Shown here piece after piece: positions 47,166 through 56,285 of a DNA stretch of 64,000 nt. Below the pieces are notes generated by a model. It did no database searches. It had not been told where the DNA came from and saw nothing but the letters and a program-made list of their open reading frames with translations. The stretch lies in contig JAKSMX010000009.1 of NCBI GenBank assembly GCA_024400305.1, positions 32,246-96,245 on the forward strand. Reading direction: 5' to 3'. The position numbers and the translations under genes are program-made. The DNA comes from Bacteroidales bacterium. GTDB lineage: Bacteria; Bacteroidota; Bacteroidia; Bacteroidales; F082. Positions within the stretch are counted from its first letter, which is position 1, and the number at the start of each line of letters is the position of its first letter.

Positions 47166-48077
47166 ATGCCGCTGAATCAGACCAATAAACTCGTGTGGAT
47201 AGCAAACACCATCCATTCCGCCCGCAAGATAACATTTGAAGAGCTCAACAGCAGATGGATTGAAGACGACGACATCAGCCAGGGCAAACCGATGCTGAAA
47301 CGCACCTTCATCAAGTGGAAGTGGGCGATTCTTGACACTTTCGGCTTGAACATTGAATGCGAAAGAACAGCACCTTACAGATATTACATTGATAACGATG
47401 AAGATCTGAAGCAGGGAAACATCGAAAACTGGCTGTTAAACACGTACTCTGTCAGCAATTCGCTCAGCGCAAGCAAATCGGTTAAGGACAGAATTATTCT
47501 TGAAGATGTGCCGAGCGGACGAGAATATTTAGATCCCATCATCAATGCGATGAAGAAGAACCGTTTCATTCACATTGTCTATTACAACTATTGGCGTGAA
47601 GACGAGAAGGAGCATTACCTCATGCCATTGTGTGTGAAGCTTTTCCGGCAGCGATGGTACATGGTCGGACGGAAATGGCCTGCCAACGAAGACCTCGTGT
47701 TTTGCCTCGACCGCATCCGCGATTTCCGGCTGTCGAGTCATACATTCGAGTATCCGGAGGATTTCAAGCCGAAAGAGTTTTTCGACGGCTGTTTCGGCAT
47801 CATCGCGGGCGGCAAGACCAAACCCGAAAATGTGGTGCTCAAGGTGTCGCCAAAGCAAGCCAACTATCTTCGCGACCTGCCCATGCACGAATCGCAAGTG
47901 GAAACCGAGCGCAACGAACAATTCAGCATTTTCGAGCTGAGAGTTCGCCCCGAACACGACTTCATTCAGGAGCTGCTGTGGAACAACGAAGAGTTGGAAG
48001 TTCTTGAACCGCTTTGGCTGCGCGAAGAAATGGCCGGGATCATTAAGAGAATGTGGGATAAATACAAGGAGGAATAA
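47166..48077 (+). CDS. WYL-domain transcriptional regulator
   Basis: The 303-aa protein has an N-terminal winged-helix region (KLVWIANTIHSARKITFEEL ... LKRTFIKWKWAI). A WYL domain (FIHIVYYNYWRED ... HYLMPLCVKLFRQRWYMVGR ... RIRDFRLSS) and a C-terminal WCX extension (VVLKVSPKQANYLRDLPMHES ... ELLWNNEELEVLEPLWLREEM) follow. WYL proteins such as BrxR and CapW repress defence operons by binding inverted repeats and sense nucleic-acid or nucleotide ligands. An exonuclease gene follows immediately, consistent with a regulator-effector pair. Confidence 0.9.
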   Translation: MPLNQTNKLVWIANTIHSARKITFEELNSRWIEDDDISQGKPMLKRTFIKWKWAILDTFGLNIECERTAPYRYYIDNDEDLKQGNIENWLLNTYSVSNSLSASKSVKDRIILEDVPSGREYLDPIINAMKKNRFIHIVYYNYWREDEKEHYLMPLCVKLFRQRWYMVGRKWPANEDLVFCLDRIRDFRLSSHTFEYPEDFKPKEFFDGCFGIIAGGKTKPENVVLKVSPKQANYLRDLPMHESQVETERNEQFSIFELRVRPEHDFIQELLWNNEELEVLEPLWLREEMAGIIKRMWDKYKEE

Positions 48078-48079
48078 CA

Positions 48080-48610
48080 ATGAAAGACTTTGCAGCCATA
48101 GACTTTGAGACCGCCAACTGCGAGCGTTCATCTGTTTGTTCTGTTGGCGTCGTCATCGTGCGCGACGGAGAGATTGTCGATAGATTTTATTCGCTTATCA
48201 AGCCCGAACCGGAGTATTACAACTACTGGTGCACTCGGGTGCACGGGCTATGCGCCAAAGACACCGAGAATGCGCCCGTCTTCCCTTTCGTGTGGGAAAA
48301 GGTGGAAGCCTTGTTGTACACACACGGCATCGAAGGCGTCAACAGCATGAACGGCGAGCGCGGCCTGCCTCTCGTCGCCCACAACAAAGCCTTCGATGAG
48401 AGCTGCCTGAAAGCCGTCTTCCGCGTCTATCAGATGGACTATCCCGATTATGAGTTTTATTGCACCTGCATAGCTTCGCGCAAAGTCTGGCCCGGCGGCC
48501 ATCATAACCTCGACATCATAGCCGAGCGTTGCGGATATATTTTGGAGAATCATCATCACGCATTGGCTGATGCCGAGGCCTGCGCGGCGATAGCGGTAAA
48601 AATACTCTAA
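48080..48610 (+). CDS. DnaQ-like 3'-5' exonuclease
   Basis: The 176-aa protein has the DEDD exonuclease motifs: ExoI AAIDFETANC, ExoII in LPLVAHNKAFDESCL, and ExoIII in HHALADAEACA. This suggests DNA or RNA trimming. It starts two bases after the WYL gene. A stretch encoding its last 17 residues (HALADAEACAAIALKIL) is found again at 53322, without the rest of the gene. Confidence 0.88.
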   Translation: MKDFAAIDFETANCERSSVCSVGVVIVRDGEIVDRFYSLIKPEPEYYNYWCTRVHGLCAKDTENAPVFPFVWEKVEALLYTHGIEGVNSMNGERGLPLVAHNKAFDESCLKAVFRVYQMDYPDYEFYCTCIASRKVWPGGHHNLDIIAERCGYILENHHHALADAEACAAIAVKIL

Positions 48611-48744
48611 AAGCTTCTGGCAAGAAATAATTCCGAGCTGTTGGAATGAATTCATAAATAAATTTTAATTTAAGGGCATTTCTAAATAAAACTCTTTGAT
48701 AATCAAATAAATATCTATATATTTGCCAAAAATTTGAGGAGAAA

Positions 48745-49836
48745 ATGGACACATACAAAAGGGCATACAGAAAACTTGGCAACCAAGGTTTATTTGATTC
48801 GGAAGACAGGGCTTCAAAGTTGATCTCACTGGGGAATCCGCTGGGAAGGCTTGCGGAAACGGTTGATTTCGAGATGTTCCGAGAGACATTGGAGGCGGGC
48901 CTGTACCGTGAGCGTGTGACGAAGGCCGGGGCGAAGCCGTATGACTATGTGCTGATGTTCAAGATCCTCGTCCTGCAGCGCATGTACAACCTGAGCGACG
49001 AACAGGCTGAATACCAGATGGTTGACCGCACGAGTTTCAGGGACTTCCTCGGTCTGGCGAGCGGAGACAGGGTGCCGGACGCCAGAACCATCTGGGCGTT
49101 CAAGGAGCAGCTGACAGTGAAAGCTCTCCATGACAAACTCTTTGCCGACTTCGACAGATTCCTGCGGGAGAAGAACCTGATAATGAGCCAGGGCGTGATA
49201 ATAGACGGGAGTTTCGTGGAGATCCCCCGCCAGCGCAACACGCGCGAAGAGAACAAGGCCATAAAGGAGGGACGCGGCAACGAGCTTTGGAATGCGGAGG
49301 AAGACGATACCGAGGAGGACAGGAAGAAGAAGGCCAACAAGAGGAGTCACAAGGACACGGACGCCAGATGGACGAAGAAGGGCGGGCAGAAATATTACGG
49401 CTACAAGAACCATGCGAAGGTCGATGCCAGGAGCAAGCTGATAAAGAAGGCGGTGACTACGAGCGCGGAACAGCACGACTCCGTTCCGGCCAAGTTGCTG
49501 ATAGACAATGACGACAGAGGGCAGGAGCTGAATGCCGACAGCGCATATGTCGGGAAAAAGGTGAAAGGCGTGATGCGCAAATACCAGATGAAGGGCCGCG
49601 TCATCAAGCGCAGCGTGAGAGGCAAGAAGCTGAGCAAGAAGCAGGAGACGGTCAACCGGAGGAATTCCAAAACGAGGGTGCGTGTGGAGCATGTGTTCGG
49701 CTACTGCGAGCTGAACCTGCACGGTATGTTCAGCCGCGTCATCGGCTTCGCGCGGAATGCCGCCAGGAACACCCTGACCAATCTGGTTTACAACGTGTGC
49801 CGATATGAGCAGATTGTGAGATTAGGGATGAATTAG
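48745..49836 (+). mobile_element. IS5-type insertion sequence transposase
   Basis: The 363-aa protein has an N-terminal DUF772-like domain (FEMFRETLEAGLYRER ... YDYVLMFKILVLQRMYNLSDEQAEYQM ... FRDFLGL). The DDE catalytic core follows: first Asp in GVIIDGSFVEIP, second in LNADSAYVGKK, and Glu in RRNSKTRVRVEHVFGYCEL. This is the IS5-family layout. Its codon use is more G+C-rich than its surroundings, which supports a recent arrival. Only short end matches (ATTTCT near 48679 and AGAAAT near 49876) are visible, so element boundaries are not defined. Confidence 0.88.
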
Positions 49837-50033
49837 TCTGTATAACATATTGATAAATAACAATTTACCCCCCCCCAGAAATTTAAAGAAAATTATCGCC
49901 AAATTGTTGGAAATAAGAAAATAAGTTGTAACTTTGCAGCACCGTTTCCTTTTGGATTTCGTTCAACGGACTTCGCGAAATTCAGAATGGCGGCGTGAAA
50001 AGAGTAAAAATAGAAGTCCCCTAAAATATTTTG

Positions 50034-50041
50034 TATATTTG
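50034..50041 (+). promoter_or_regulatory. -7 promoter box of the lipoprotein gene
   Basis: TATATTTG, 16 bases before the ATG at 50058. The 220-base gap upstream holds only the IS end with a run of nine C. Confidence 0.55.
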
Positions 50042-50057
50042 CAAAAATTCGATAAGT

Positions 50058-51038
50058 ATGAAAAAACTATTAACCATCCTAATCCTATTGTTCACGGTGC
50101 TTTTTGTATCGTGCAAAAAAGAAAAAACTTCAAATGACAATCCCGAGCCGCCTGTCATCGTGGTTGACAGTACGCTGTTGCCGCAGATGCAGACGCTGTA
50201 TATGCGACATATTTCAGACACTGCAGCAGAATGTGTTTGTAAAATGGTCAATTGGGATTCTGTTGGTTTGTTAAAATATGGCTGCTGCTGGAGCACAACA
50301 CATAATCCGACTATAAATGACAATTATATAGAAGCGATAATTATTATGAGTGGTCAATTTGTAGGTTTTCTTACAGATTTGACACCTGGAACGACATATT
50401 ATGTCCGAGCATACGGTCAAAATTCAGAGGGAATAGGATATGGCAACGAGATTGAGTTTGTGGCTGAAAACGTTGAGCCGCATCCTAATCCATGGGCACC
50501 GGAACCTGTCGACGGTCATATCCCATCGGAGGTTTTGCCAGATGAATTAGCAGCTGAAATTAGCCAGTATATGAATATTTATTCAGGCGAAAATCCTAAA
50601 ATAATAATTGAAAATGCGTATAGATCACACCAACACAAGCTGATACATACAACATTCGACGAACCTGCCGACACGATTTATCATGACTACTATTTTGAAA
50701 TTCGCAGAAATTTCGACAATTTAATTGATCTGGTTGAATATATATGGGATGAAAATGTAGGTTTGCCTATTCCGACGGGTAGCAGATCATATATAATAGG
50801 TTCGGGTGATGATTTTACAATTTATTATCTTAAAGAAGATTATACGAATGGCTATGCCAAAACAGCTACCATTTTAAGCGGTACTTGGGATGAAGAGAAT
50901 GATGCCGTAAATAATTTCAAAATGGCGGAAATTCTTTTGAAAACATTCGAAAATCCAAATCTCCCGCCAGAGAATTCATACCGAATAGTAGGTGATGCTG
51001 ACGGCGTTTCAAACTATTATCCATACTTTGGGAAATAA
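50058..51038 (+). CDS. Lipoprotein with a fibronectin-III-like segment
   Basis: The 326-aa protein starts MKKLLTILILLFTVLFVSC, a lipoprotein signal with the lipid on the Cys. An acidic linker is followed by a short FN3-like strand series (DLTPGTTYYVRAYGQNSEGIGYGNEI), typical of surface proteins in Bacteroidota. The remaining 170 residues match nothing I recognise. The start at 50058 follows the -7 box. It is nearly contiguous with the next gene. Confidence 0.7.
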   Translation: MKKLLTILILLFTVLFVSCKKEKTSNDNPEPPVIVVDSTLLPQMQTLYMRHISDTAAECVCKMVNWDSVGLLKYGCCWSTTHNPTINDNYIEAIIIMSGQFVGFLTDLTPGTTYYVRAYGQNSEGIGYGNEIEFVAENVEPHPNPWAPEPVDGHIPSEVLPDELAAEISQYMNIYSGENPKIIIENAYRSHQHKLIHTTFDEPADTIYHDYYFEIRRNFDNLIDLVEYIWDENVGLPIPTGSRSYIIGSGDDFTIYYLKEDYTNGYAKTATILSGTWDEENDAVNNFKMAEILLKTFENPNLPPENSYRIVGDADGVSNYYPYFGK

Positions 51039-51039
51039 A

Positions 51040-51450
51040 ATGGACTGGTTCAAAATCCAGATATTGAACGATAAACCCGTTGTCTTCGATCCGCTTCGGA
51101 GACAATGGGTTTCTTTAACTCCCGAGGAGCAGGTGCGCCAAAAAACGCTGCATTATCTCGTAGAGACACGAAAAGTCGCCGCCGGACTCATTGCAGTGGA
51201 GTATTCAATTAAGGTAAATAACCTCCCGAAGCGTGCCGATATTGTTGTTTTTAACAACCTCGGCGAGCCGCAGATGATTGTCGAATGCAAAGCGGAATCA
51301 GTGCCGATAACCGAAAAAGTGCTCGACCAAGCAATAAGATATTTTTCAGGATTAAAAGTGAAATACATCACGCTAACCAACGGGAAATCAATGTTTTGTT
51401 ACAAAGTGACGGAGGGGAAAATAGAAACACTCACAGAGTTTCCATTATAA
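51040..51450 (+). CDS. HSDR_N_2-like nuclease-fold protein
   Basis: The 136-aa protein matches the type I restriction HsdR N-terminal domain as a stand-alone unit: SLTPEEQVRQKTLHYLVETRKVAAGLIAVEYSI, then RADIVVFNNLGEPQMIVECKAES. The D ... E-x-K catalytic pattern of the PD-(D/E)XK fold is intact (D in RADIVVF, ECK). It starts one base after the lipoprotein stop. Such single-domain forms are common in Bacteroidales. The target is unknown. Confidence 0.85.
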   Translation: MDWFKIQILNDKPVVFDPLRRQWVSLTPEEQVRQKTLHYLVETRKVAAGLIAVEYSIKVNNLPKRADIVVFNNLGEPQMIVECKAESVPITEKVLDQAIRYFSGLKVKYITLTNGKSMFCYKVTEGKIETLTEFPL

Positions 51451-51539
51451 CCTTAACTCCCTTAAGCTCAGTTTTAAAACTGTCTTACCCTGAAAAAAGT
51501 TGACTCACAAAAGTGTCAAATATGTACAAACCCCTCAAA

Positions 51540-51780
51540 GAAATTCTATCTGACAGCAATAATTAATATTCCTCTCCACCGATTCAACTGAAGCGAAACG
51601 AAATGTTTTGTTCGTGTTTCGTGCAAAGTCCCAGCGTTTCACCCTCAAGAAGCATTTGCAGTTGTTGCTCGCTTAAGGTGCCAAGATTGTTTTACGAACT
51701 CATAATTGAATTTTTTCCAATTTTCAGTTCGTAAACATACAACATCATTTCAAATCGCAAAGAAAATAATGTCAAAATAA
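51540..51780 (-). pseudogene. abiE operon collapsed by deletion into a 36-codon fusion scar
   Basis: Read leftwards from 51716, the scar begins like the intact antitoxin at 56855 (ATG AGT TCG, then AAC AAT CTT). It jumps to the end of the matching AbiEii toxin (GTLSEQQLQMLLEGETLGLC ... NISFRFS) and its downstream flank at 51540-51600. Codon 4 is TAA instead of CAA. The upstream hairpin and a broken -7 box are kept. Nearly all of both genes is gone. This scar and the ATPase promoter take up most of the 613-base gap. Confidence 0.85.
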
Positions 51781-51976
51781 CGCGTGAAATATTTGTTGAA
51801 TTATTGGATGTGTGACTTATATTGGCACACAAGCTATAGAAATGCGGAAGCGAGTCATTGCCTTGCATATTATCTTGGCGATTCACTTGACAACTGGAAT
51901 GAGATGCTTGGCAAAGAGATAACGAAGGACATGCACCTGATACATCCTTTCCATATTTTAAGAAGCCTTTATACTT

Positions 51977-52042
51977 CATTGCAAAAACTTTGTATTTTTA
52001 CGTAGTTTTTGCAATGGAGTGCAAAAATATTGTATTTTTGCA
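51977..52042 (+). promoter_or_regulatory. Nested palindromes containing the promoter of the third DUF4143 ATPase
   Basis: Two perfect inverted repeats lie end to end. The first is CATTGCAAAAACT (51977-51989) with AGTTTTTGCAATG (52004-52016). The second is TGCAAAAATA (52020-52029) with TATTTTTGCA (52033-52042). The right arm of the second contains the -7 box TATTTTTG (52033-52040). Confidence 0.8.
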
Positions 52043-52063
52043 ACATGAAAACAAAATGGAATC

Positions 52064-53257
52064 ATGGAATATTTAAATCGCAAAAACTATGTCAACCAAC
52101 TGAATATGTGGCGTGACAAGCGTGTTGTGAAGGTGATTACAGGTCTTCGCCGTTCGGGGAAAAGTACGTTGATGATGCTTTTTCAACGACAATTGAGAGC
52201 AAATGGTGTGGATGAAAGTCACATTATCAGTGTGAATTTTGAGGACGTAGCCTCAGAACCATTGCTGGAATACCATGCTTTGCATGACTTTGTGTCGGGA
52301 CGAATAGAGGATGATGCGCAATACTACATATTTTTTGACGAAATACAACAGGTGGCTGGGTTTGAGAGGGTTGTTGACAGTTTGCAGTTGCGGCAAAATG
52401 TGGATATTTATGTGACAGGGTCGAATGCCTATATGTTGTCAGGCGAAATCGCCACCTTGCTCAGTGGAAGGTATGTGGAGATACATGTATTGCCCCTCTC
52501 TATGGCAGAGATGATAGAGGCCACCGGACTTTCCGCTGAGAAATGCTACAACAGATTCATTACCAGTACCACCTTGCCATACGTGTTGCAATTGCCTACG
52601 GATGAGGCCATCAGGGTGTATCTGCAAAACATCTATCAAACAATTGTCATCAAAGATGTGATGAAACGAGGTAGGGTTCAAGAGTCTGATGCTATAGACA
52701 GATTGGTCCGTTACATGGCTGACAATATAGGCAATATGACATCAATAAAGGGTATCGCTGATGCTATGGCGGCTGGAGGTTGCAAGATTTCTCCGCATAC
52801 AGTGGAAACATACGTTGGATTGCTGACGGAAAGTTACCTGTTTTATAGGGTTCCAAGGTATGATGCCAAAGGCAAGGAGCTTTTGCGCACGGGACAAAAG
52901 TATTACCTTTCGGATGTCGGGTTGAGAACAATGTTGCTTGGCTTGCGTGGCGGTGACTTGGGACGTTTGCTTGAGAATATTGTGTATCTGCATCTTATCA
53001 GGTCGGGACATAAGGTCATGGTTGGCAAAAGTGGTGATAAGGAAATTGATTTCATCAGGTTTAAAGATGGTCTTGTGGAATATTATCAAGTTGCTCTCAC
53101 AGTACGCGATGAACAGACACTGACCAGAGAAATCGCCCCTTTGAATTCCGTGAAGGATCACAATCCGAAGTTTCTGCTGACAATGGATTCTGATCCTGAG
53201 ATTTCGCATAACGGGATACGGCAGATTTATGCGTTGGATTGGTTAGCACGACAATAG
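52064..53257 (+). CDS. AAA_14/DUF4143 P-loop ATPase, paralogue 3
   Basis: The 397-aa protein has Walker A ITGLRRSGKSTLM at about residues 25-37, Walker B YIFFDEIQQVAGF, VTGSNAYMLSGEIATLLSGRY, and a C-terminal KEIDFIRF ... EYYQVALTV. As in paralogues 1 and 2, the putative nuclease E-x-K is replaced by Q-V-A. The start at 52064 follows the -7 box embedded in palindromes. It is a single-gene unit. Confidence 0.88.
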   Translation: MEYLNRKNYVNQLNMWRDKRVVKVITGLRRSGKSTLMMLFQRQLRANGVDESHIISVNFEDVASEPLLEYHALHDFVSGRIEDDAQYYIFFDEIQQVAGFERVVDSLQLRQNVDIYVTGSNAYMLSGEIATLLSGRYVEIHVLPLSMAEMIEATGLSAEKCYNRFITSTTLPYVLQLPTDEAIRVYLQNIYQTIVIKDVMKRGRVQESDAIDRLVRYMADNIGNMTSIKGIADAMAAGGCKISPHTVETYVGLLTESYLFYRVPRYDAKGKELLRTGQKYYLSDVGLRTMLLGLRGGDLGRLLENIVYLHLIRSGHKVMVGKSGDKEIDFIRFKDGLVEYYQVALTVRDEQTLTREIAPLNSVKDHNPKFLLTMDSDPEISHNGIRQIYALDWLARQ

Positions 53258-53321
53258 TCCATTGGCTCTTGTATCATTATACTTACTTTTGATTTGAAAT
53301 ATAGTTGTAGTTTGCAAAATT

Positions 53322-53375
53322 CACGCATTGGCCGATGCAGAGGCTTGCGCGGCGATAGCTTTGAAGATATTGTAA
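53322..53375 (+). pseudogene. Last 17 codons of a second DnaQ-like exonuclease
   Basis: Translation gives HALADAEACAAIALKIL and a stop, differing from the end of the exonuclease at 48080-48610 at one residue. The rest of that gene is absent. It lies eight bases before the PD-(D/E)XK gene, so it probably marks a lost exonuclease that once headed this unit. Confidence 0.85.
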
Positions 53376-53382
53376 TCTATAT

Positions 53383-54702
53383 ATGGAAGAAATACAAAAG
53401 ATTAAGAATATACTTGGATTGCTGGTCAAGATTGATTGGGCCGAACAGGAAGATGCAAAATCCCTGCTTCTTCTTACTGAACGTGTCAATACGTTAATCA
53501 TGGAGTCAGAGAACAAACCGAAATATCAGCTCAATGTGCTTGATCTCGTCAATATTTCGGAACCTCTAACCAGTCAACTACTGAAACTGCTATTTAAATA
53601 TCGTTTAAAAAATAGGTATGTTATATGTGAGGCTTTCTTAAAACATTTCCTTGAACCTTTTGGATATGATGCCGAGCTATTTGCATGTCCGAAGATAACT
53701 GCTGAAACAGAGCATATTGATGTCGGAATCCAAGAAAAAGGAAAATACGCAGTTATCATTGAGAACAAACTGAAAGGAGCTGTTTTCCAAAGGAATCAGT
53801 TGGCAAGATATATTCAAAAGATGAGAAATGAAGGTTATAATGACGACCAAATTTTCATTATAATACTCCCAGGATATATTGACAGGAATATTTTTGACCA
53901 TATAAACATGTCAGTTTGGAGACTCCCCTTTGACTGGGAAGTTCCCAACCAAGAAAGAACATGTGCTTTCTCTGATGCGGTAAGTTGCATGTGCGACTTC
54001 GATAAATCCTGCCAAATGTGTGATAAGTGCGTAAAGAATCTGAGAGACAAATTCAAATCACACACTTTGGTGTTGGATATAGAAATGGTCGATTGGCTTG
54101 AAAATGATTGCTTGTCACTGATACCAAACGATGAAATTGTCTTCAGAACAGCAATAATACAATTCATCGACTTTTTAAAAGGACGATATAATAAAAGACT
54201 AAACAACAAACTCATAATGGAATTAGAACAATTTTTACGCGAACAGCTGCTAAGTGACAAGCAGACTGCTCTGGAACAGTGGGATTTCTTGAATGCCAAA
54301 AAGAAAGAGGTAAAAAACTTGATTGCAGGTTTAGATAGTCTTCAAATCTCTGTCGGTAAAGACATGGTTGATGAATGGAGGACACGGTTAGCTGTCAAAT
54401 GGGCAAAATACCTAAAGAATGAAGAGCATAAATCCTTTGGAATATGCATGAATGGAGTATGGTGTGGGTGTTGGTATGACCCTAATGATAAAGAATGCCC
54501 TTCTCCATATTGGGGATTTCAGTGCGATAACCCTACCGAGGAACAGAAAGCAATGGTGGAACGTATCATTGAGAAAGTCGGCATAAGAAAGGTCACAAGA
54601 AATCCTGAGAATGGATGGATCGCATGGTATCAAACTTTCCATGGAGATGAAAAATGTGAGGCTTTTTACGAAGCTGCAAAGGAACTTGGTTATATTAAAT
54701 AA
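53383..54702 (+). CDS. PD-(D/E)XK nuclease superfamily protein
   Basis: The 439-aa protein has EHIDVGIQEKGKYAVIIENKLKG near residues 107-130, a D ... E-x-K core of the PDDEXK_4-like type. A GYNDDQIFIIILPG strand follows. A Cys cluster (CMCDFDKSCQMCDKCVKN) may bind metal. The C-terminal region (FGICMNGVWCGCWYD) is unassigned. It is likely a stand-alone DNA nuclease of defence type; its target is unknown. It begins just after the exonuclease remnant and has no promoter box of its own. Confidence 0.8.
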   Translation: MEEIQKIKNILGLLVKIDWAEQEDAKSLLLLTERVNTLIMESENKPKYQLNVLDLVNISEPLTSQLLKLLFKYRLKNRYVICEAFLKHFLEPFGYDAELFACPKITAETEHIDVGIQEKGKYAVIIENKLKGAVFQRNQLARYIQKMRNEGYNDDQIFIIILPGYIDRNIFDHINMSVWRLPFDWEVPNQERTCAFSDAVSCMCDFDKSCQMCDKCVKNLRDKFKSHTLVLDIEMVDWLENDCLSLIPNDEIVFRTAIIQFIDFLKGRYNKRLNNKLIMELEQFLREQLLSDKQTALEQWDFLNAKKKEVKNLIAGLDSLQISVGKDMVDEWRTRLAVKWAKYLKNEEHKSFGICMNGVWCGCWYDPNDKECPSPYWGFQCDNPTEEQKAMVERIIEKVGIRKVTRNPENGWIAWYQTFHGDEKCEAFYEAAKELGYIK

Positions 54703-54738
54703 ATGTTAAAGTAATACGCTTTTTATTATTTCCAACAG

Positions 54739-54777
54739 AGGTGTGCCCATAAATGGCACACCTATATTCTAACTTTG
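54739..54777 (+). promoter_or_regulatory. WYL-type operator and promoter of the 139-aa gene
   Basis: A perfect inverted repeat AGGTGTGCC-CATAAAT-GGCACACCT lies at 54739-54763. The -7 box TAACTTTG lies at 54770-54777. TGCCC begins 26 bp before the -7 box, exactly as at the WYL gene. Confidence 0.75.
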
Positions 54778-54804
54778 CACCCAGATAATCAAAATATATC
54801 AATT

Positions 54805-55224
54805 ATGGGAATACTAAGTTTAGAAATCAAGTTTTCAAAAATTGGTGTCAACCAATTAAGCAGCAATCAGGACAAAATTCAAAAAAGCGTAACATACATT
54901 CCTGTTGCCGTTGTTCAATTTGAGGGTGAGTCAAAAAAGAAGAGAATCTATCTCTCAAGTATTGTTTCTGACAAAAAGAGTATTAAGCAGGTTATTGCCG
55001 GAGATACGTTTATCTGCCTACAGATAGACGATGAATACGAGGTACACAATCTGGATGGAGTTCTTCAGGGAAGTATTCCATCAGAAAAGTACGGAAACCT
55101 TTTGCAGGTTAACGAGAACAGCTTTATCCTTCTGAAGGAATCCACCATTACATTCATCAGTGACAAAGGTGAGATCGCTGGCTCAAGAATGCTCAACGAG
55201 GAAGAACTCAGCGCAATCAAATAG
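54805..55224 (+). CDS. Hypothetical protein of 139 aa under a WYL-type operator
   Basis: The protein begins MGILSLEIKFSKIGVNQLSS and is rich in short beta strands (VTYIPVAVVQFEGESKKKRIYLSSIV, TFICLQIDDEYEVHNLDGVLQGSIP). There is no signal peptide or membrane span. I do not recognise the family. The start at 54805 follows the -7 box. Its operator matches that of the WYL gene at 47.1 kb, so it is a likely member of the same regulon. Confidence 0.65.
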   Translation: MGILSLEIKFSKIGVNQLSSNQDKIQKSVTYIPVAVVQFEGESKKKRIYLSSIVSDKKSIKQVIAGDTFICLQIDDEYEVHNLDGVLQGSIPSEKYGNLLQVNENSFILLKESTITFISDKGEIAGSRMLNEEELSAIK

Positions 55225-55393
55225 TCATGAATAGAGTCCAAACAGCGGAATACCTCAAAGATTATTTGCTCAGAATCTACAGATGCAAGATTCCATTTGA
55301 GTTGCTTGTCATAAACAAGAAACCCAAGACCCCATTTATCCCTCAAAAAAGTCCTATCTGACAGCAATTATTAAAATTCCTTTTCACGCCGGA

Positions 55394-56278
55394 TCAACTG
55401 AAGCGAAACGAAATGTTTTGCTCGTGTTTCGTGCAAAGTCCCAGCGTTTCGCCATCAAGAAGCCTTTGTAGCTTTTGCTCGCTTAAAGTGCTGAGGTCAA
55501 CATCGGCATCAACCAACTGTCGACACAAGTATTCATGTTCTGAAATGAGTCGCAGCCTTGCTGTTTCTGGTTGCATCGAGACCAAAGGAAATGCAGAAAA
55601 CATCTCCAATTGAGAGACAGTCTCTTGAATCAGCGATTTACGGACAAATGTTTTCTGTTTGGCATCGAGCACTTCTCCAAGCCCTTGCATCAATTCTTTC
55701 TCACTTAGCTGACGGACATGTCGGGCGCACGACTGAATGTATTCCCGAAGCGTTTGCCCGGTGCGTAGCCGGATGATGTTTTCATTGATTTCGGTGCTGT
55801 TGGCAAGGAAAAACCAGACATCAAAGACATCACGCGGGGTTGCCCTTTCGCCTAATGCGCATAGTTTGTGGGCAAACATGTCAGGCATAGTCATGACCCG
55901 GATGTCGGTTCCAGCGAAGGAACGGATTTCATAGTGATTGTCGTAAAATCGCTTGCTGACTTCGACTTTCAGTTTCCGCTCGCCTTTGCCATAATCAAGG
56001 ACAAGGATAGGACCGTAAAACTTGTTCGCTTCGTCGGCAATGGTTCCGTAACGTGACAAGATGGTCTTGATTCTCTGAAACACAAGTTCGGTTTTCGTAT
56101 CATCCAAAAGGTTGAAGTCCAAGTCGGTTGAAAACCGAGGCAGCTCATGGAAAAACATAAGTGAAGTGCCGCCCTTGAAAGCCAGCACGGAAGCCAGTTC
56201 CTTGTCTTGGAAGATGGAAACGAGTATCTTCGACATGATGAAGCCATGCTTCTGCATATTGATGGGTAAAGAACGCAT
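55394..56278 (-). CDS. AbiEii-type nucleotidyltransferase toxin
   Basis: The 294-aa protein has the nucleotidyltransferase core FKGGTSLMFFHELPRFSTDLDFNLL near residues 35-57 (GGTS and DLDF with two metal-binding Asp). The later KVEVSKRF and KLCALGERATPRDVFDVWFFLA follow, as in AbiEii/AbiGii toxins. These proteins modify nucleotides or tRNA to stop growth after phage infection. It is complete and follows its antitoxin gene by seven bases. Confidence 0.9.
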   Translation of the reverse strand: MRSLPINMQKHGFIMSKILVSIFQDKELASVLAFKGGTSLMFFHELPRFSTDLDFNLLDDTKTELVFQRIKTILSRYGTIADEANKFYGPILVLDYGKGERKLKVEVSKRFYDNHYEIRSFAGTDIRVMTMPDMFAHKLCALGERATPRDVFDVWFFLANSTEINENIIRLRTGQTLREYIQSCARHVRQLSEKELMQGLGEVLDAKQKTFVRKSLIQETVSQLEMFSAFPLVSMQPETARLRLISEHEYLCRQLVDADVDLSTLSEQKLQRLLDGETLGLCTKHEQNISFRFS

Positions 56279-56285
56279 GATGAGG

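Noticed and set aside
49867-49875. Run of nine C as a phase-variation tract
   Set aside because: It is intergenic at the end of the insertion sequence and not in a gene or between -33 and -7 boxes. It could instead be part of a degraded IS end.
51784-52005. 73-codon plus-strand frame before the third DUF4143 ATPase
   Set aside because: No promoter box precedes it and its end runs into the ATPase operator. It may be a fragment of a lost gene, but nothing identifies it.
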